From assembly GCA_024345305.1 (NCBI GenBank), contig BRON01000001.1:496001-560000 (forward strand): DNA of 64,000 nt. Direction: 5' to 3'. Both the position numbers and the translations under genes were made by a program. The notes beneath the pieces are model-generated. The model was not told the DNA's origin and ran no database searches. It saw nothing but the letters and a program-made list of their open reading frames with translations. The DNA comes from Mrakia gelida (taxonomy: Eukaryota; Basidiomycota; Tremellomycetes; Cystofilobasidiales; Mrakiaceae). Within the stretch, counting starts at the first letter, position 1. Every line of letters starts with the position of its first letter. Shown here in pieces: positions 62,232-64,000 of the stretch.

Positions 62232-64000
62232 GGTGAAGAGGAGGTAAAGAAGGTGTGCCTCGAAGAGGAGGGGGAAGCAGGAGGATGTGGGCTGAAGGAA
62301 GAGGGACCAAAGAAGCGAGCAAGGGAAGGTCAGTTCGGTGCGTTGGAAAGAAGGCGCTCCTTTCCTTCTTCTCGAGCAGCCGAAGAAGGATAAGAACGCT
62401 GGAGAGGCGAAGAAGGGAAGCGAACGCACCTTTGGGAGAGAAAGGAGGGTGGTGGTTGGTGGATGACTCGGAGAAAATGGGCTGGGGTTAAGGGACGGAG
62501 GCGAGCAAGGGATGGGGGGGTCTCCCAGTATTTGGTCTCCTTTCGAAAGCGGGTAGGGAGAGAATCGAGAGGAGCGCAACTTCCTATCCATGAAAGCAGA
62601 GCCAAAGATAAGGCGGCCCCGTGACTGAGGAGGGAAAAGCCTCTTGAAAGGAACGGAAGGATTGGTCGTGAGCCTTGGGGCGTGAAGCGAAGGCCTTTTG
62701 GGCCGAGTCTTGATTCGATCGATGAGAAAAGCTGCTCCAGGCTCTCCTCGCTGGGTGTTTGGAAGTCGAGAATGGCCCGTCATCGACTTGCCCTAGAGCA
62801 AGAGAACGAGGGAGGGAAGAAGCGAACGAGACGAACTCGCGACGCACCTCAAGCCATCTCCCCGTCCCTCTCTTCTTTTCCAACGAACGAACGTGAAACT
62901 TCCTACGAGCATCCGAGCCGACCTGCGTAGAAAATATCCCTAGCTCGTAGAAAAAAGCTTGTTCGTGCCCTGCCGAGAAACGAGAGAAACTAGGGTCCGA
63001 GGAAAGGTCTAGCAGGAAGACGTTTCCGTTCTGATCAGGCCCGATTCTGCACCCGTGGAAGTCTCAGAGGTGAAGGAAGTGCATATCACCGACGAGCTGA
63101 TATCCATCACGTACAGTACCTGGAGGGAGAGAGGCTGGGGGCAAACGAAGGGCGAGCAGCGAGCAGTCGAGCTCGAGAGGGACGGGACGACGCGTCGCGT
63201 CGAGTCCGAGTCTTTATTTGAAGCTCGCTTGGTTCAGAGCGGGAGACAAACTTTCCTTGGGACTTGGAGGGGGCTGCTGCTGATTAAAAGGGAGAAGGTT
63301 GAAGAACGAAAGCGTGTCAGGTCGAGACGCACAAAGGGAGGAACCGCACGCGTTCCCGAGGCAATACTTTGGCTCGGGAATCGAAGATGAGTTCGAGGAG
63401 GTAAGTGCAGCTTAGTCTAGCCTCGAGATCTCTCGGATGCAAACCTAGAAGATGCAAGAAGATGAGGTTGCAGAGAGAAAGGGCCAGGCCAAAGTCGACG
63501 GTGAGCTCGACTCGGTGAAGCGAAGCAACAGGGGATCAACAGGTCCAACCCTTCCTCTCGAAAGTTTTCGCATCGAAGATCCAAGTAGACAGATAGCGGG
63601 ACATACTGTTACTATCTGTCGTAATCTCAGCGAAGTATGCAGGGGGACGAGAGGAGGGCAGAGAAGGCAGCGCAGGATGCGGGCTTCGTTGAAAGCCGAC
63701 CTCCAGTCTTCGTTCGCTCCCCTCCAACCATCCTCGACTTTTCTGCAGATTCTGATCGCTCAAGATTGAGCTGGATGTGTCAGCATTAGACTGCGAAGAC
63801 TATTCTGATGCCGAAAGAGAGAGAAAGCTGCGAACGAGCAGTCGAAGTTGGGAGGGAAGGAGCGAAGAAAAGTGAGCTCGAGCTCTTTGATCTTTTCATC
63901 CTCCCTTCAGCCCGTCTGCTTTTGACCAACGAAAATTATCAGCATCTTTACCAGGGGATGCTTGCCTTGCTTTTGAACGTTCTGGGAGAGAATCTTCTCA
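62232..64000. other. Long upstream region of the WOPR gene
   Basis: 1.77 kb with no supported gene to the window edge. On the minus strand a probable 5' leader intron lies at 62291-62430. Open frames are low in quality. GACGCGTC near 63188. On the plus strand ATGAGTTCGAGGAG then GTAAGT near 63389-63407 could begin a rightward gene, but later exons are not recognisable. Long promoters are usual for WOPR regulators. Confidence 0.4.
62291..62430 (-). other. Probable 5'-leader intron of the WOPR gene
   Basis: Reading minus strand: donor-like AAAG/GTGCGT near 62430, branch AACTGACC near 62335, and polypyrimidine plus TTCAG acceptor at 62292-62294. The acceptor lies about 60 bp before the ATG. The branch and acceptor are strong; the donor is less sure. 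Confidence 0.5.

Noticed and set aside
63452..63769. Plus-strand gene near the right edge
   Set aside because: No domain, no coherent splice sites after the first possible exon, and the window ends before it can be followed.

Overview
The window is nuclear DNA of a filamentous-fungus or yeast type genome, most probably a basidiomycete of the Pucciniomycotina (Rhodotorula/Sporobolomyces-like). The support is a GC-rich composition, genes broken by many short introns (about 60-110 nt) with GTGAGT/GTGAGC donors, a CTGAC branch site and CAG/TAG acceptors, and protein families typical of basidiomycetes. The taxon is inferred, not proven. I see no tRNA, rRNA, CRISPR array, transposon or prophage. 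|| Layout, left to right: a possible gene start leaving the window (1-34, -); spliceosomal SmF (986-1805, -); an MFS sugar transporter (2275-5705, -); a weak multi-exon candidate (6238-7350, -); a full-length ABCC-type ABC transporter, here called ABC-A (7375-15455, +); a DUF7053-like protein (16385-16957, -); an unresolved, possibly decayed segment (about 17.2-18.4 kb); a second MFS sugar transporter (18776-22369, +); an F-box-like protein (22624-23659, +); an unknown protein (23827-25822, -); a secreted type-B carboxylesterase (26844-29815, +); a small secreted, probably GPI-anchored protein (30100-31132, -); REX4 exonuclease (31470-33537, -); a DENN-domain protein (34021-39311, -); a GPI-type arylsulfotransferase-fold protein (39779-42355, -); PP1 phosphatase GLC7 (43775-46289, +); NC2-beta (47160-48195, -); a single-pass membrane protein with a Cys-rich ectodomain (48582-50757, -); a paralogous ABC transporter, ABC-B (51092-59167, -); and a WOPR (Gti1/Pac2) transcription factor (59729-62231, -) with a long upstream region. 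|| The most striking observation concerns ABC-A and ABC-B, two intron-rich paralogs in inverted orientation about 40 kb apart. Over most of their length their introns have diverged, many beyond alignment by eye, but a 1,329-bp block (11312-12640 in A, 53989-55317 in B) matches base for base without an indel, introns included, with one substitution seen. It covers the second half of NBD1, the linker and the first helices of the second membrane domain. This is the signature of a recent interlocus gene-conversion event (or an assembly error, which must be excluded). A second window-wide signal is an 8-bp palindrome, GACGCGTC, present about forty times and mostly inside introns close to the branch site, in unrelated genes. 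|| Functionally the window mixes housekeeping genes (SmF, GLC7, NC2-beta, REX4) with surface and transport genes (two sugar transporters, two ABC pumps, a secreted esterase, three surface proteins) and a morphogenesis-type regulator. I see no evidence that they form one dedicated pathway. Intron/exon maps were inferred by eye, so gene ends given below are start and stop codons and individual splice sites may be off in the less conserved genes.
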